Source: a virus | Length of the DNA stretch: 40,109 nt | Reading direction: 5' to 3' (one strand) | IMG/VR virus record: IMGVR_UViG_3300032163_000043 | Coordinates: 1 to 40,109 of that record | Shown: positions 30,435 through 36,871 of the stretch, one piece after another | Layout: each line of letters opens with the position of its first letter | Position numbering within the stretch: position 1 is the stretch's first letter | The notes under the pieces: generated by a model | What the model saw: the letters and a program-made list of their open reading frames with translations, nothing else | The model's database searches: none | Told to the model about the DNA's origin: nothing | Translations under genes and position numbers: made by a program

Positions 30435-30707
30435 ATGGGCACTTTCGCCGCAAAGGTTGTGGCAGTCGGAGGGCATGGCTGCGAGCGTGAGAAGGGCGAC
30501 GGCGCGAATGTCGTCGGCTGCGAACGCTCCGGCTGCCCTGACTGCATCACCCGCGAGTACGTCCGCCGCCTGAAGCGATCCGGCGCTTCGGTGGAACTCG
30601 CCGAGCTGATCCATTGGCCGCCCGATGTGGGCGCGCTCAAGGGCCAGCCGTTCGAGGGGCAGGTCAAGGACGATCTACTCACGGGTCTGCGAACCGGATC
30701 GTTCTAG
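30435..30707 (+). CDS. Hypothetical 90-aa Cys-rich protein, last gene of the late unit
   Basis: ATG 30435 behind AAAGGAGGAGAAGAG, a very strong ribosome site; a hairpin (CGCGGG/CCCGCG, 30397-30413) lies just upstream. The protein has CERE, VGCERSGCPDCITREYVRRL and a basic helix, giving a possible zinc site with C-x4-C-x2-C spacing. It ends 30 bases before the main late terminator. Function is unknown. Confidence 0.65.
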   Translation: MGTFAAKVVAVGGHGCEREKGDGANVVGCERSGCPDCITREYVRRLKRSGASVELAELIHWPPDVGALKGQPFEGQVKDDLLTGLRTGSF

Positions 30708-30737
30708 TCAGCATCGCCGCGACCCTGCGACCCCGAC

Positions 30738-30784
30738 GCTCCCGTCCCTATCTCTTCGGAGTGGGGGCGGGAGCTTTCTTCGTT
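30738..30784 (+). terminator. Strong terminator of the late transcription unit
   Basis: The stem has GCTCCCGTCCC (from 30738) pairing with GGGGCGGGAGC (ending 30774), with one G-U pair. A CTC-TTCG-GAG inner hairpin with a stable UUCG loop lies inside, and TTTCTTCGTT follows. A second small hairpin, GCGGG/CCCGC (30785-30797), comes directly after. This is the best intrinsic terminator in the window and divides late genes from the next unit. Confidence 0.85.
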
Positions 30785-30805
30785 GCGGGTTTCCCGCAGT
30801 CTTCC

Positions 30806-30842
30806 TTGACCGATCGCCGGGACATGTGGTACATAATCGGTC
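30806..30842 (+). promoter_or_regulatory. Promoter with overlapping operator for the RHH-led unit
   Basis: TTGACC (30806-30811), an 18-nt spacer and TACATA (30830-30835, read on as TACATAAT) form a good promoter. The expected start is at or next to ATG 30843, so the message is probably leaderless. A 7-bp inverted repeat GACCGAT (30808-30814) and ATCGGTC (30836-30842) covers the promoter, with an inner ATGT-GGT-ACAT dyad (30824-30834). These are natural operator candidates for the ribbon-helix-helix product of the first gene. Confidence 0.7.
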
Positions 30843-31004
30843 ATGGCGCTGACTGTGAACGTGAAGCTCCGTATCGCCCCCGAGATGCGAGATGCCGTTG
30901 AGAAGGTCGCGCGGGAGCAGGAGCGTTCCTCCTCGCAGATCATCCGCCGTGCGATCCGGGAGTATCTGAAGCAGCAGAACGACGGCGAGGAGAAGGTCGC
31001 GTGA
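30843..31004 (+). CDS. Ribbon-helix-helix (Arc/CopG-type) DNA-binding regulator
   Basis: 53 aa from ATG 30843, with no ribosome site and a promoter ending seven bases upstream. TVNVKLRIAPEMRDAVEKVA gives the DNA-contacting strand and first helix; SSSQIIRRAIREYLKQQ gives the second helix. RHH dimers insert paired strands into the major groove at short repeats. With the dyads over its own promoter it is very likely autoregulatory and may time the whole 30.8-38.9 kb unit. It overlaps the next gene as GTGA. Confidence 0.85.
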   Translation: MALTVNVKLRIAPEMRDAVEKVAREQERSSSQIIRRAIREYLKQQNDGEEKVA

Positions 31005-31078
31005 TCGTCGCCTCTGTCTTCTTCGGCGGGTTCCTCCTCCTCTGCGCCGTGTGCGCGTGGGCGCGGGGCCGGCCGTGA
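31001..31078 (+). CDS. 25-aa single-pass membrane peptide
   Basis: GTG 31001 overlaps the RHH stop, and its own stop overlaps the next start (GTG 31075), so it is held in the coupled chain. The product (IVASVFFGGFLLLCAVCAWA plus RGRP) is one hydrophobic helix with a basic end. It could act as a tiny membrane effector, or mainly serve to pass ribosomes on. Confidence 0.5.
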   Translation: MIVASVFFGGFLLLCAVCAWARGRP

Positions 31079-31479
31079 ATCGCGCCGACTTGTTGCTCTC
31101 CTGCCTGCGTGACGGCACGCCGTGGACGCGCTACGACATCTACGAGCACGTCGGGGAGTTCTTCCTCACGAATAACGCCGCTGCCGAACTACGGGAGCGC
31201 GGATTTGACGTGCAGCACATGCGGCAAGGGCGACTGGACGTGTATCAGTTGGTGAATGGGTCGTTGGGTGAGCGGGAGCAGGGATCATCGGGTAGCGCGT
31301 CCGAGCCCGTAAGCCCCCGGCGAGGGGTTGTCGATAATCGCGCCCTTGTCTCCCGCTCTCCGAGCGACTCGCTCACCATCTCGGAGCCGGAACCACAGCC
31401 GCGAGACGTCGGCTCGGCCGCGCACTCTGGCCCGCGTCCGTCCGGCTCCGAACAACTCTCGCTCGTGGAGGCCGCGTGA
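31075..31479 (+). CDS. 134-aa winged-helix protein with disordered tail
   Basis: GTG 31075, coupled by GTGA. Residues 1-62 (NRADLLLSCLRDGTPWTRYD, IYEHVGEFFLTNNAAAELRE, FDVQHMRQGRLDVYQL) form a winged-helix domain of the type seen in many phage proteins, with the last strand pair as the wing. Residues 63-134 are Ser/Pro-rich and probably disordered, ending EQLSLVEAA. It is likely a DNA-binding accessory or regulatory protein. Confidence 0.65.
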   Translation: MNRADLLLSCLRDGTPWTRYDIYEHVGEFFLTNNAAAELRERGFDVQHMRQGRLDVYQLVNGSLGEREQGSSGSASEPVSPRRGVVDNRALVSRSPSDSLTISEPEPQPRDVGSAAHSGPRPSGSEQLSLVEAA

Positions 31480-31691
31480 GCACCGTCGAACCTCTGCGTG
31501 GCCCACACGGCCAGTACGCGGCCTCGACGCCCCGGAAGCTCCGGGAGGACTGCTCCCCCTACTGGTGGGTGGATCGTCTCGGCTGGGAAGCCGCTGTCGA
31601 GCTGGCGCGGGAGTTCGCCGCCGACACGGGCGACTTCGTTCCTACCGGCCCCGAAGCGTGCGCGCCTAGGGGCCAGGAGGTGACCGCGTGA
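31476..31691 (+). CDS. Hypothetical 71-aa protein
   Basis: GTG 31476 overlaps the previous stop. The sequence has LRGPHGQYAASTPRKLREDC, then SPYWWVDRLGWEAAVELARE, with three Trp residues and a helical centre. No known motif. It is coupled to the next gene by GTGA. Confidence 0.55.
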   Translation: MSTVEPLRGPHGQYAASTPRKLREDCSPYWWVDRLGWEAAVELAREFAADTGDFVPTGPEACAPRGQEVTA

Positions 31692-31861
31692 CCAAACCAC
31701 TTGATCCTGAGATCAAGGCGATGGGGGCGATGTTGCGCGCGCTTCAACCACTCGATGCGGAACAGCAGAAACGCTCGTGCGAGTGGATCGTCGCGAAGCT
31801 ATCCGGTAACTCGTCCGTGTTCCTGCCGGCGTTTATCAAGCGGCCGAAAGATGACGCCTGA
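31688..31861 (+). CDS. Hypothetical 57-aa helical protein
   Basis: GTG 31688 behind CAGGAGGTGACCGC. The helix-rich sequence (DPEIKAMGAMLRALQPLDAE, QQKRSCEWIVAKLSG) recalls small phage proteins that pair with nucleases, but no family is certain. Its stop directly abuts the next start. Confidence 0.55.
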   Translation: MTKPLDPEIKAMGAMLRALQPLDAEQQKRSCEWIVAKLSGNSSVFLPAFIKRPKDDA

Positions 31862-32032
31862 ATGGTGAGCATGGCCGATCCCGTGAAGCCCCGCACGTTC
31901 ACGCGCCGCTACGAGTGCGCTGTCTGCGGCAGGAATCTGACCGCCGACCCGAACGTCTCATATCGCAGCCGGAAGACGGGCCGGCGGTTCTGCTCGCCAG
32001 CGATCGGGCATCTGAAACGGAGGAAGGTATGA
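31862..32032 (+). CDS. 56-aa zinc-ribbon-like basic protein
   Basis: ATG 31862 follows the previous stop with no gap; an in-frame ATG three codons later is possible. RRYECAVCGRNLTADPNVSY has one CxxC pair, with a later FCSPAIGHLKRRKV that could supply the remaining ligands. The protein is strongly basic. Probably a small nucleic-acid-binding protein. Confidence 0.5.
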   Translation: MVSMADPVKPRTFTRRYECAVCGRNLTADPNVSYRSRKTGRRFCSPAIGHLKRRKV

Positions 32033-32415
32033 GCACGATGACGCCTGAGCGGCAGGCATGGCTTGACGGACTGCGCGCGATGGCCGACTGGTTCGAGCAG
32101 AACCCCGAGCGCATGTCTGATCTAGCGCTTGGCGGAGGCGGGATCATCGTGAACCTCTACCCTGGCGGCAAGAAAGAACTGGCGCAGCTCGCGCGAAAAC
32201 TCGGCCGAGTCGAGAAGATGCAATCCGGCAACCTGTTCTACGTCTCGCGCAAGTTCGGGCCACACTCGATCGATGGGGTCACGATGCGCGATCAGGTCTG
32301 CCGCCGGATCGTCACGGGCACGAGAGAGATCCCCGAGGAGATCATCCCCGCGCACGACGAAGACATCGTGGAGTGGGTCTGTGATGAGCCTCTGCTCGCG
32401 GCGGTGAAGTCGTGA
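32029..32415 (+). CDS. Hypothetical 128-aa protein
   Basis: ATG 32029 behind ACGGAGGAAGGT, overlapping the previous stop as ATGA. The N-terminus is helical (TPERQAWLDGLRAMADWFEQ). A strand-rich middle follows (GGGGIIVNLYPGGKKELAQL, GNLFYVSRKFGPHSIDGV), then an acidic end (AHDEDIVEWVCDEPLL). Proteins of this look are common as hypothetical genes in actinophages; the function is unknown. Confidence 0.65.
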   Translation: MSTMTPERQAWLDGLRAMADWFEQNPERMSDLALGGGGIIVNLYPGGKKELAQLARKLGRVEKMQSGNLFYVSRKFGPHSIDGVTMRDQVCRRIVTGTREIPEEIIPAHDEDIVEWVCDEPLLAAVKS

Positions 32416-32660
32416 GCACCTGGGACGACGAAGCTGGGTATGACCGAAGTGACCCAAAGCATCCCTCGTGGCATGACCGGATGACTGACGTTTGGGATCT
32501 CCGCAACCGCGAAGCCCTGCTCTCGCATGATCGCGTGGCCGAGCAGGGGCCGGAGGAGGAGACGCGCTTCCCCTGCGACCTCGGCTGCGGCAAGGACTTC
32601 GCCTCCTCGTTGGAGATGGAAGTCCACCTGATTTGCGACCACGAAGGGGAGGCGGCGTGA
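32412..32660 (+). CDS. 82-aa C2H2 zinc-finger-like protein
   Basis: GTG 32412, coupled by GTGA. Residues 53-78 contain FPCDLGCGKDFASSLEMEVH followed by LICDH: Cys-x3-Cys, a hydrophobic core and His-x4-His, close to a classical C2H2 finger. The N-terminal part is charged with Trp residues. Small C2H2 proteins are seen next to phage recombination nucleases. A DNA-binding role is likely but not shown. Confidence 0.65.
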   Translation: MSTWDDEAGYDRSDPKHPSWHDRMTDVWDLRNREALLSHDRVAEQGPEEETRFPCDLGCGKDFASSLEMEVHLICDHEGEAA

Positions 32661-33463
32661 CCGCCCCACGTAACACGTCGAGCAGGGGCAGCAAGCGTCT
32701 CTACTCGTGGCGCGACGAGGCGTACTGGTCCGTGACGACGATCATCGGGGGCGGGGTGCCGAAGCCCGCGCTGCTCCCGTGGGGGATCAAGATGGTCGCG
32801 GAGGCCGCCGTCGAGATGGCGGACACGCTGCCGGCTATGGTCGCCGCTGATCGTGAGGGCGCGATCAGGTTCCTGAAAGGGTCGCCCTACGCGAAGCGCG
32901 ACAAGGCCGCCGATCTCGGCACGCTCGTTCACGAGGCCGCAGAAGCTCATGCGCTCGGCAGGCCGATGCCCCCGGTAACCGCGGATGTGCGCCCGTACCT
33001 CGACTCGTTCGAGCGGTTCCTCGCGGACTTCACCCCGGAGATCATCGCCACTGAGGCGAGCGTCTACAACCGCAGTGAGCACTACGCGGGCACGTTGGAC
33101 ATGATCGCCCGGCTGATGTTGCCGCAATCGGAGTGTCTTGTGCCGAAGACTTACATCCTCGATGCGAAGTCGGGCAAGGACGTCTACCCGGAGGTCGGCT
33201 TGCAGCTCGCCGCCTACCGGAACGCCGAGTTCATCGGTTTGCCGGACGGCTCCGAGGGGCCGATGCCCGCCGTGGACGGCGCGCTCGCCCTGCATCTGAC
33301 CGTGAACGGCTACCGGCTGATTGAGGTGCGCTGCGATTACGAGGTTTACCGGTCCTTTTTGTACGCCAGAGAAGTGTTCCGCTGGCAGGAGACCACGTCC
33401 AAGACCGTGCTCGGCGCTGAATACGGGGCGCTCGTGGAACAGAAACAGGAGGCGCTGCTGTGA
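32657..33463 (+). CDS. Cas4/RecB-family PD-(D/E)XK exonuclease
   Basis: 268 aa from GTG 32657, coupled by GTGA. Motifs in order: LGTLVHEAAEAHAL (H92), YAGTLDMI (D148), YILDAKSGK with the metal-binding D169 and K171, and QLAAYR (Q183/Y187), the complete RecB/Cas4 nuclease signature. No cysteine cluster for an iron-sulfur centre is evident. Phage proteins of this type process DNA ends for replication or recombination. It is coupled to the Cys-rich gp3-like protein, suggesting they act together. Confidence 0.88.
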   Translation: MTAPRNTSSRGSKRLYSWRDEAYWSVTTIIGGGVPKPALLPWGIKMVAEAAVEMADTLPAMVAADREGAIRFLKGSPYAKRDKAADLGTLVHEAAEAHALGRPMPPVTADVRPYLDSFERFLADFTPEIIATEASVYNRSEHYAGTLDMIARLMLPQSECLVPKTYILDAKSGKDVYPEVGLQLAAYRNAEFIGLPDGSEGPMPAVDGALALHLTVNGYRLIEVRCDYEVYRSFLYAREVFRWQETTSKTVLGAEYGALVEQKQEALL

Positions 33464-34674
33464 GCCCCGTCCTCGAGATCCAAAAGCGCATGATGCTACT
33501 CGGCCGCGTGCGCCTCGGGCAGAAGGGGCCGAAGGGGGAGCCTCAGAAGCTCGACCGCTTTCGCTTCACGTCGCCGTCCCGCGCGCTGCTCGAAGCGATA
33601 GCAGCCGCGCACGGTGGCGAAGTGACCGACTGGCAGGGCGCACCGGACGAGGGGTACTTCCAGGTGACGACGGACGCGACGCGACTCGACATCATCCTGC
33701 CCCCGGTGTTCTCGGATGTGGACGGCTCGCCGACGATGCCGTATTCGCAGTGGTTCGAGATGTGGTCGGCCGGGGGCTGTCTGCGTCGCTGCGACGGGGA
33801 GACGGAGGCGCTCAGCGGCAAGCCGTGCATGTGCGATCCGATCAAGCGGAAGGCGGGCGCGGCCTCCGAGTGCAAGCTGACGACGCGCGTCTCGTTCATG
33901 CTCCCGGACTTGCCCGGCCTCGGAGTGTGGAGGCTGGACTCGCACGGCTGGAACGCCGCCGTCGAGCTTCCGGGCACGCTCGACGTGCTCGCCCGCGCCG
34001 CGCACGAGCAGAAGTTCATTCCCGCCGTCCTCTCGATCCAGCATCGCACGAGCAAGTCCGAGGGGCAGACGCGCCGTTACATCGTCCCGGTGATCGAGTT
34101 GCCGGACGTGACGCTGCGGCAGCTTGCCTCCGGCGATGTGCCGCTGGCGCTGAACGCCCCGGTGTCGCGCCCATTGGAGCGTCCGGCACTCCCGTCGGGT
34201 GAGGCCGTGCTGCCCGCCGACGCTTCGTTCGATACCGGGCCGCGCGCGGAGTTCGGCGAGCCGCCCGCGCTCCCCGAAGTCTCGGCGCCCGCCCTCTCCG
34301 ACGCTGCTCCTTCCGGCGACTCGGATCGAGAGCCGGACGCGGCTGTCACCGCACCGGCAGCGGGCGCCGAGACCCCCTCCATCACCGCCGCGCAGGCGAA
34401 GAAGCTGAACGTCCTGATCGGCAAGCTCCGCGACGACCAAAAGCTCATCTCAACCGAGCAGCTCTACGGGAAGTGTCGGCGCGAAGGCACCGTCGGCGAG
34501 GACGGCCTGTTGCACTTCGGCCCGCTGCGCGACTCGCTCTCGAAGGACGAGGCGAGCGTGCTGATCGACTCGCTGGAGAAGTTCGAGGCTAACCTCGTCG
34601 GCGAGCAGGGGGCGTGGTTCGTGCAGAAGGCGCGAGAGGCGCAGGACAGGAAGGCACGGGCGGGCAAGCTGTGA
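33460..34674 (+). CDS. 404-aa gp3-like Cys-rich recombination-associated protein
   Basis: GTG 33460, coupled by GTGA to the exonuclease. Residues 1-245 contain EIQKRMMLLGRVRLGQKG, FEMWSAGGCLRRCDG, GKPCMCDP, ECKLTTRVSFMLPDLPGLGV and GVWRLDSHGWNAAVELPG, a pattern I associate with the phiC31 gp3-like family, some members of which are recombination directionality factors. Residues 250-330 are a disordered Ala/Pro/Glu linker. The C-terminus (ITAAQAKKLNVLIGKLRDDQ, SKDEASVLIDSLEKFEAN) is a small helical domain. With no integrase in view, a role with the exonuclease in recombination is equally plausible. Assignment is from memory without alignment. Confidence 0.5.
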   Translation: MSPVLEIQKRMMLLGRVRLGQKGPKGEPQKLDRFRFTSPSRALLEAIAAAHGGEVTDWQGAPDEGYFQVTTDATRLDIILPPVFSDVDGSPTMPYSQWFEMWSAGGCLRRCDGETEALSGKPCMCDPIKRKAGAASECKLTTRVSFMLPDLPGLGVWRLDSHGWNAAVELPGTLDVLARAAHEQKFIPAVLSIQHRTSKSEGQTRRYIVPVIELPDVTLRQLASGDVPLALNAPVSRPLERPALPSGEAVLPADASFDTGPRAEFGEPPALPEVSAPALSDAAPSGDSDREPDAAVTAPAAGAETPSITAAQAKKLNVLIGKLRDDQKLISTEQLYGKCRREGTVGEDGLLHFGPLRDSLSKDEASVLIDSLEKFEANLVGEQGAWFVQKAREAQDRKARAGKL

Positions 34675-34710
34675 GGCTCACCGCAATCATCGCCCTCGCC
34701 GGCCTATTCG

Positions 34711-34932
34711 GTGTTGGCATCGTCCTCGCGCGACTGGATCGCGGAGCCGATCACATTGAAGCGTGGGCTGACCGGAGCGAAGCCGGATCGCGTCTGTCGC
34801 TGGCTGTTCGAGGTCATGGGCATGGAGTCCGCCGACGAGCTGCACGACTTGTACCCCGGCACGGGCGCGGTGACGGTGGCATGGGAGCGGTGGCGGTCGC
34901 AAGGATCGCTACTCGCGGAGGCATCCTCGTGA
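34711..34932 (+). CDS. Hypothetical 73-aa protein with DELHDLYPGTGAV motif
   Basis: Starts at GTG 34711 (TTG follows). PITLKRGLTGAKPDRVCRW and LFEVMGMESADELHDLYPGT match a block I recall from larger actinophage proteins (LFPGSGAV-type), so this may be a shortened version of a longer family. No clear ribosome site is seen. Another frame from GTG 34671 is also open, with a hydrophobic start, and a frameshift joining the two cannot be excluded. The stop overlaps the next gene as GTGA. Confidence 0.5.
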   Translation: MLASSSRDWIAEPITLKRGLTGAKPDRVCRWLFEVMGMESADELHDLYPGTGAVTVAWERWRSQGSLLAEASS

Positions 34933-35087
34933 GCGAAGCATCCGCCCGTTTAGAGCGCAAGGCTGACGAGATCCGTGCCATAGCGCAAGAACACGGCGCC
35001 GACCGTGACTACGACCTCGTTGAGCTGATCCTCCGTCTCGTCGCCCGCGCACTCGACGACATCGCAGAAGAACGGGAGGCCGCATGA
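34929..35087 (+). CDS. 52-aa helical protein ending EEREAA
   Basis: GTG 34929 overlaps the preceding stop. The product is a charged helix (ARLERKADEIRAIAQEHGAD, LVELILRLVARALDDIAEER). Its last codons (GAACGGGAGGCCGCATGA) include the ribosome site and start of the following gene and are repeated exactly at the end of that gene. Function is unknown. Confidence 0.6.
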   Translation: MSEASARLERKADEIRAIAQEHGADRDYDLVELILRLVARALDDIAEEREAA

Positions 35088-35338
35088 CTGACAACTACGT
35101 TCTCGATTGCTCGTTCGATACCGGCGATGGCATGTGGTGCTTCTGCCCCATCGAAATGGACGCTGACGGGAATGTCACGAGCATCATCACCGGACTGAAC
35201 TTCCTTTCCGATTCTCCACCCAAGGGCGGGCACTTCGTAGGAGTTGTCCACCAGGACGGTCAGGAAGCCTGCGATGAGTGGTGCGAGAAGAACAGGGCTG
35301 TCGTTGATCGTCTCTTGGCGGAACGGGAGGCCGCATGA
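35084..35338 (+). CDS. Hypothetical 84-aa protein ending LLAEREAA
   Basis: ATG 35084, coupled by ATGA. A strand-rich N-terminus (DNYVLDCSFDTGDGMWCFC) contains three Cys. A helical end follows (EACDEWCEKNRAVVDRLLAE). The terminal EREAA codons and overlapping ATG repeat those of the preceding gene. The C-terminal LLAERE is also shared with the next five genes in part, so these proteins look mosaic. Confidence 0.6.
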   Translation: MTDNYVLDCSFDTGDGMWCFCPIEMDADGNVTSIITGLNFLSDSPPKGGHFVGVVHQDGQEACDEWCEKNRAVVDRLLAEREAA

Positions 35339-35844
35339 CCACGCCGACCCATTGCGGCCATCCCGAGTCCGGCTTCGTGACCTCTGGAGAGGGCACGTCG
35401 TACTGCCCGGCGTGCGCGGACGAGTACGAGACGCGGCTGACCCCCGGTTTCGACGCTGGCATCGAGGTTGGCGGGACGACGCACCGGAAGCCTGACCTCA
35501 CCCCCGAGCGGATCGCGGAGCTGTCGATGTGCATGGACGCCGCTCCTGACCGCGCGTTCTGGCACGAGTACCACGACCTTGCCTTCGCCCTCCTCGCGGA
35601 GCGGGAGAGGCAGGGGGAGACTTTCAAGCGGCAGCTTCGCTTGGGAACCGAAGACGTGCGCCGCGAGCGCGATGCGTTGCGGGCCGAGAACGAACGGCTG
35701 CTGGCGGCGCTGGCGGGTGCCTACCGAGAGAGCGATCAGGCTGGGCGCGCAGCCATCGGCCGTCTGTGTGACGTGCATATTGATCGCTCCGGGGCGTTGC
35801 TGGGGCAGGTTCGCGCCCTTGCGGAAGGAGACACCGATGCCTGA
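35335..35844 (+). CDS. 169-aa mosaic protein with zinc-like N-terminus and DLTPER block
   Basis: ATG 35335, coupled by ATGA. Residues 1-33 have CGHPESGFVTSGEGTSYCPA with a third Cys, a likely zinc ribbon. Residues 54-63 are PDLTPERIAE, the same block that starts three downstream genes, encoded by the same DNA but here internal. A coiled coil (LLAERERQGETFKRQ, RRERDALRAENERLL) follows. The protein ends AEGDTDA in a junction cassette. It appears to be a fusion of modules found separately downstream. Confidence 0.6.
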   Translation: MTTPTHCGHPESGFVTSGEGTSYCPACADEYETRLTPGFDAGIEVGGTTHRKPDLTPERIAELSMCMDAAPDRAFWHEYHDLAFALLAERERQGETFKRQLRLGTEDVRRERDALRAENERLLAALAGAYRESDQAGRAAIGRLCDVHIDRSGALLGQVRALAEGDTDA

Positions 35845-36040
35845 GCCCACTGACACCCGCATCCGCCGCGACAACACGCGAGACGCCCTTGCGTTAGCCC
35901 GCGCCTACAAAGACGAGGACAGTGAGCGTGGGTTCCTCGCGCGACAGGTCGTCCGTCTTGTCGAGGAGGCCGAGTGTGTCTGCGGCGAGATCAACGCGCG
36001 CCATTGCCCCGTGCATCAGGAAGGAGCCCCCGATGCCTGA
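35837..36040 (+). CDS. 67-aa protein between junction cassettes (EGAPDA end)
   Basis: ATG 35837 lies inside a junction cassette; GGAAGGAG is the ribosome site and the preceding stop overlaps by 8 nt. The body (RIRRDNTRDALALARAYKDE, GFLARQVVRLVEEAECVCGE) is helical and charged with three Cys. It ends in the next cassette with QEGAPDA. Function is unknown. Confidence 0.6.
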   Translation: MPEPTDTRIRRDNTRDALALARAYKDEDSERGFLARQVVRLVEEAECVCGEINARHCPVHQEGAPDA

Positions 36041-36275
36041 CCTCACCCCCGAGCGTGTCGCGGAACTTCAATGGCGCATTGGTCGTGGCATCGCTCCTGC
36101 ATCCCCCGACGCCCTGGCGGCGCTCAACCTCTTGCTCCCCGCCCTCCTCGCGGAGCGGGAGAGGCTGCGGGGAATCTTGCGCGACGTGCTCGCGGATTCT
36201 GGAAGCGGAGGACTGTCGGTACACGTCATCTGGGCCATCGAGGCCGCTCTCACGGAGGAGGACACCGATGCCTGA
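36033..36275 (+). CDS. 80-aa MPDLTPER-family protein, copy 1
   Basis: ATG 36033 in a junction cassette. The first 45 residues (MPDLTPERVAELQWRIGR, then GIAPASPDALAALNLLLP, ALLAERERL) are nearly identical in DNA and protein to the gene at 36864. The rest (RGILRDVLADSGSGGLS, VIWAIEAALTEEDTDA) differs. The conserved part is helical, and the shared LLAERERL suggests a coiled-coil interaction segment. Function is unknown. Confidence 0.65.
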   Translation: MPDLTPERVAELQWRIGRGIAPASPDALAALNLLLPALLAERERLRGILRDVLADSGSGGLSVHVIWAIEAALTEEDTDA

Positions 36276-36723
36276 CCTCACCCCCGACCGGATCGGGGAG
36301 GCAAAGGCGCTGTCCTTCGATGCTCGGAGGCACGGCTACTTCGAGACGGCCGACACCATCGACGCCCTCCTCGCGGAGCGGGAGACGCTGCGGGAGGCGC
36401 TGCGGCTTCGGATGATCGAAGCGGGGCGTCACACGACAGAAGACCGTGACACCTACGCCGATGGGTTCTTCAACGGTCTGGCTGCCGCCCTCGATGAGTT
36501 CGACCGAACCCCCGCTCTCGCTGCCCCCACGGAAGGAGACACCTTCGAGAGTCACCCCGGCGTTGACCAATGCACCGCACAGCGCGTACATCCGCTCTCG
36601 TCTGACTACAAGGTGCGGTGCCAACTCGCCGCCGGGCACGCGGCGGATCACGTCAACGACGGCTGCAATTGGACGGACGCTTCGGCCTACGCGCTCCCCC
36701 CGGAAGGAGACACCGATGCCTGA
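36268..36723 (+). CDS. 151-aa MPDLTP-family fusion with an internal junction relic
   Basis: ATG 36268 in a junction cassette. Residues 1-90 (MPDLTPDRIGEAKALSFD, IDALLAERETLREALRLR, YADGFFNGLAAALDEFD) form one module ending APTEGDT, encoded by DNA that matches a junction cassette except that the start codon is lost. Residues 93-151 (GVDQCTAQRVHPLSS, VRCQLAAGHAADHVNDGC) form a Cys/His module that may bind zinc. It looks like two former genes fused at the relic. It ends PEGDTDA in an intact cassette. Confidence 0.65.
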   Translation: MPDLTPDRIGEAKALSFDARRHGYFETADTIDALLAERETLREALRLRMIEAGRHTTEDRDTYADGFFNGLAAALDEFDRTPALAAPTEGDTFESHPGVDQCTAQRVHPLSSDYKVRCQLAAGHAADHVNDGCNWTDASAYALPPEGDTDA

Positions 36724-36871
36724 CAGATGGAGGGCTATCGCGTTTCGCTATGCCGCCGCGTTTGGCGTGTACGCCGTCGTCCCTCGCTCATGGGGTTTGG
36801 CTGCCAACGTAGGGCTTCCGCTGCTGGCCTTTCTCGTTCTGATCCTTGCGGAAGGAGCCCCCGATGCCTGA
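36716..36871 (+). CDS. 51-aa membrane protein between junction cassettes
   Basis: ATG 36716 in a junction cassette. After MPDRWRAIAFRYA come hydrophobic stretches (AFGVYAVVPRSWGLAANVGL, LLAFLVLILAEG), consistent with two membrane passes. The C-terminal AEGAPDA is the junction-coded tail, which here directly follows a transmembrane segment. Function is unknown. Confidence 0.6.
   Translation: MPDRWRAIAFRYAAAFGVYAVVPRSWGLAANVGLPLLAFLVLILAEGAPDA

Noticed and set aside
30738-30797. Attachment-site or tRNA interpretation of the structured region after the late genes
   Set aside because: The stems form a standard terminator with a T-rich tail and a small extra hairpin; no tRNA arms or repeated core were found.
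34614-35087. 157-codon frame covering 34671-35087
   Set aside because: Mostly a shadow of the genes at 34711 and 34929; only its last 52 codons (from GTG 34929) match a coupled gene.
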